DNA from: Ponticaulis sp.
GTDB taxonomy: Bacteria; Pseudomonadota; Alphaproteobacteria; Caulobacterales; Hyphomonadaceae
Direction of reading: 5' to 3'
Assembly: GCA_002699325.1 (NCBI GenBank)
Contig: PABS01000040.1
Location: 1 to 7,623 of the forward strand
DNA: 7,623 nt
Numbering within the stretch: position 1 is the stretch's first letter; the number at the start of each line of letters is the position of its first letter. This document shows positions 6,129 through 7,623 of this stretch, in pieces. Below the pieces are notes generated by a model. It searched no databases. It saw nothing but the letters and a program-made list of their open reading frames with translations, and had not been told where the DNA came from. A program made the translations under genes and the position numbers.

Positions 6129-6890
6129 CTATGCGCCCATACGCAGTGCGCCGTCCAAGCGAATAACCTCACCGTTCAATAGTGGATTGTCGACGATGGA
6201 TTGGGCCAGAAGTGCGAACTCTTCCGGTCTGCCGAGACGGCTCGGGAATGGCACCTGTTTACCGAGCGTCTCCTGAACCTCAGGCGGCAGACCTTCCATC
6301 ATCGGTGTCCAGAACACGCCGGGTGCAATGGTAACAACCCGAATGCCGTACCGCGCAAACTCGCGCGCCAGCGGTAAACACATCCCGATCACGCCGGCCT
6401 TGGACGCGGCATAGGCGGCTTGCCCGATCTGTCCTTCATAGGCTGCGATCGAAGCTGTGTTGATAATAACCCCACGCGCACCTTCTGTATCGGCATCAGC
6501 AGCCTGTAGCTTCGCCGCAAACTTCGAGACCGTATTGAACGTGCCGATGAGATTGATCTCAACCACTTTTGAGAATTTCGAGAGCTTTACTGGCTGGCCT
6601 TCGCGGTCCACGGCCTTGGCAGGCGGCGCTATGCCCGCGCAATTCACCAGAATACGTGCCACGCCGTGCGCCGATTGAGCGGCCTCAACCGCCTCTGAAA
6701 CGCTTTCATCGCTGGTTACATCAACCGCAAAGAACTTGCCGCCTATCTCGGAGGCCAGGGCCTGACCACGCTCAGTGTTCACGTCAAATATCGCGACTTT
6801 CGCGCCTTTGTCAGCAAAGTGCCTGGCCGTGGCTTCACCGAGGCCAGAAGCACCACCAGTCACAATGACGGCCGCGTTTTGCAGATCCAA
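6129..6890 (-). CDS. Short-chain dehydrogenase, HSD10/3-hydroxyacyl-CoA dehydrogenase-like
   Basis: This 253-residue classical SDR is probably NAD-linked. It most resembles the HSD10 (type II 3-hydroxyacyl-CoA dehydrogenase) group, which oxidises 3-hydroxyacyl-CoAs or hydroxysteroids in the cytoplasm. Landmarks are TGGASGLG at 11-18, D36 after the second strand (favouring NAD over NADP), NCAG at 83-86, N113, catalytic S147, and YAASK with Y160 and K164. APGVFWTPMM lies at 189-198, and LDGALRMGA is the C-terminus. The last is typical of HSD10-like proteins. The start is TTG at 6890. An in-frame TAA lies five codons upstream and no ATG falls before the nucleotide-binding motif, while AAGGGAG at 6904-6898 is well placed. 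The exact substrate cannot be read from sequence, and no beta-oxidation partners are adjacent. Confidence 0.9.
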   Translation of the reverse strand: MDLQNAAVIVTGGASGLGEATARHFADKGAKVAIFDVNTERGQALASEIGGKFFAVDVTSDESVSEAVEAAQSAHGVARILVNCAGIAPPAKAVDREGQPVKLSKFSKVVEINLIGTFNTVSKFAAKLQAADADTEGARGVIINTASIAAYEGQIGQAAYAASKAGVIGMCLPLAREFARYGIRVVTIAPGVFWTPMMEGLPPEVQETLGKQVPFPSRLGRPEEFALLAQSIVDNPLLNGEVIRLDGALRMGA

Positions 6891-6897
6891 CTTTTCT

Positions 6898-6904
6898 CTC
6901 CCTT
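6898..6904 (-). promoter_or_regulatory. Ribosome binding site that sets the SDR TTG start
   Basis: On the minus strand, AAGGGAG ends 7 nt before TTG at 6890. Together with the in-frame TAA just upstream, it makes TTG the only supported start. The rest of the 6891-7070 gap contains no convincing gene or terminator. Confidence 0.65.
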
Positions 6905-7070
6905 ATTCCTGGCGCGTACCTCACGAGACGTTGCAGCCTGAAGGCCCGTCCGCCAGTACGTCTTCTGTTGGCATCGAACTCATCATGCTCTGGATCTTCT
7001 TCTCGTGTCACGGGTCAGAAATGCAAAATCTGGCCCTGACGGTCTGCCCCGATCATCTTTTGCTTCTTTG

Positions 7071-7502
7071 TCAGGAGATTTTCTGCTCGAAAAAGGGCAA
7101 TGTGAATCTATAGGCGACCACTCCGAGTATCATGGAAGCGACAAACACCCAGCTCTGCAAACCGCCGATCAGAATAGAGGACAGAGCCGGACCTGGACAC
7201 AAACCGACGAGCCCCCAGCCCACGCCGAACAGGACAGCCCCCAGAGCCAGCGGCGCATCAATCCTGGTGCTTGTGGGCACTTGAAATCGATCTTCAAAGA
7301 TCGGCTTTCTGCGCCTCCAGACCAGACGATAGCCAATAAACGTGACAACCACCGCGCCGCCCATCACGAAGGCGAGCGACGGATCCCAATTTCCAAAGAC
7401 GTCCAGAAAAGCGAGCACTTTCTCCGGGTTCACCATCTGAGAAATGGTGAGCCCCAGTCCGAAAATCAGGCCAGTAACGAGGCCTGCAATTGATTTTCCC
7501 AT
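7071..7502 (-). CDS. DUF6691/YeeE-YedE-type membrane protein (PmpB-like)
   Basis: This 143-residue integral membrane protein has about four hydrophobic segments: near 5-23, 42-61, 84-101 and 105-130. A basic loop (WRRRK, 62-66) follows the second. The motif GVGWGLVGLCPGPALS at 93-108, with C102, is the signature of the small partner in two-gene YeeE/YedE systems. Relatives are linked to uptake or export of sulfur compounds such as thiosulfate or sulfide-related species. In Xylella and Agrobacterium the pmpAB pair is controlled by BigR. I chose ATG at 7502 because GGAGG lies 5 nt upstream. A TTG at 7514 would place the start upstream of that site. The partner gene ends 1 bp before the ATG. No BigR, rhodanese or Blh-like gene is visible in the window, and the transported substrate is inference. 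Confidence 0.88.
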   Translation of the reverse strand: MGKSIAGLVTGLIFGLGLTISQMVNPEKVLAFLDVFGNWDPSLAFVMGGAVVVTFIGYRLVWRRRKPIFEDRFQVPTSTRIDAPLALGAVLFGVGWGLVGLCPGPALSSILIGGLQSWVFVASMILGVVAYRFTLPFFEQKIS

Positions 7503-7503
7503 A

Positions 7504-7623
7504 TCAGCCTCCAAACACGTGACGCATTACCGCCACCGTCGCGACGCCCGCCCCCATAAACAGAGCGACTGACACCAGTGAGCGGATGGACAAACGGGAC
7601 AGTCCACAAACGCCGTGGCCGCT
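7504..7623 (-). CDS. YeeE/YedE family transporter, C-terminal part (cut by window)
   Basis: This reading frame enters from the right edge and ends at TGA (7506-7504), giving the last 39 residues. It begins [16 protein letters not shown], the conserved cysteine motif of the last YeeE/YedE repeat. A hydrophobic segment ([18 protein letters not shown]) and the end RHVFGG follow. It is the larger partner (PmpA-like) of the DUF6691 protein, with the two separated by one base. Its final Gly-Gly codons (GGA GGC) form the ribosome site of the next gene. The frame is open to the edge, so it is partial because of the window, not broken. Confidence 0.85.
   Translation of the reverse strand, partial: SGHGVCGLSRLSIRSLVSVALFMGAGVATVAVMRHVFGG
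7508..7512 (-). promoter_or_regulatory. Ribosome binding site for the DUF6691 gene
   Basis: GGAGG on the minus strand lies 5 nt before the ATG at 7502, inside the last glycine codons of the YeeE/YedE gene. It decides the start in favour of ATG 7502 and implies translational coupling of the two membrane proteins. Confidence 0.75.

Noticed and set aside
6921..6986. Minus-strand 21-codon frame (MMSSMPTEDVLADGPSGCNVS is the rough content) between the DUF6691 and SDR genes
   Set aside because: Weak ribosome site, no hydrophobic or family signature, and a length expected by chance. It might be a leader peptide, but nothing supports that.
7023..7063. GCAAAA/TTTTGC inverted arms downstream of the DUF6691 gene as a terminator
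   Set aside because: Only six pairs around a 29-nt loop, with no stable inner stem and no T-run following on the minus strand.
7005..7493. Plus-strand open frame of 162 codons
   Set aside because: Antisense to the DUF6691 gene and very rich in His, Gln, Asn and Ser, with no domain. The membrane protein on the other strand is clearly the real gene.

Overview
The window looks like ordinary chromosome from an alphaproteobacterium. Three things point there: an NDUFA12-family complex I accessory subunit next to mlaD and a DUF2155 protein, the aroQ-accB-accC-aat gene order, and the protein sequences themselves. A Caulobacterales/Hyphomonadales-type organism is my best guess, but that is inference. 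Gene density is high, no intergenic gap exceeds about 200 bp, and I see no phage, transposon, CRISPR or plasmid signature.

Layout. At the left, thiS and thiG lie on the minus strand and encode the sulfur carrier and the synthase for the thiazole half of thiamin. They diverge from aroQ across a gap of only 57 bp. On the plus strand, aroQ-accB-accC-aat form a compact run: type II dehydroquinase, the biotin carrier and biotin carboxylase subunits of acetyl-CoA carboxylase, and leucyl/phenylalanyl-tRNA-protein transferase. A minus-strand run meets it head-on: an NDUFA12-family protein, MlaD, and a secreted DUF2155 protein with a long acidic linker. These three genes overlap end to end by 8 and 4 bp. 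The last gene of each run (aat and DUF2155) overlaps tail to tail by 70 bp, with no room for a terminator between them.

To the right is a plus-strand tRNA-Ser(GCU) with a plausible sigma-70-type promoter. Next comes a minus-strand HSD10-like short-chain dehydrogenase starting at TTG. Last is a minus-strand pair of YeeE/YedE-type membrane proteins: a complete DUF6691 protein and, at the window edge, the C-terminal 39 residues of its partner.

How they work together. accB and accC supply the carboxylation half-reaction of malonyl-CoA synthesis for fatty acids. aroQ feeds aromatic amino acid synthesis, and thiSG feed thiamin synthesis. The NDUFA12/mlaD/DUF2155 run combines respiration and envelope functions. 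The YeeE/YedE pair probably imports or handles a sulfur compound.

I found no new system. The points most worth a second look are an Asn-to-Thr change at a normally invariant active-site position of AroQ, the 70-bp convergent coding overlap, ThiS Gly-Gly codons that double as the thiG Shine-Dalgarno, and the extremely acidic linker of the DUF2155 protein.
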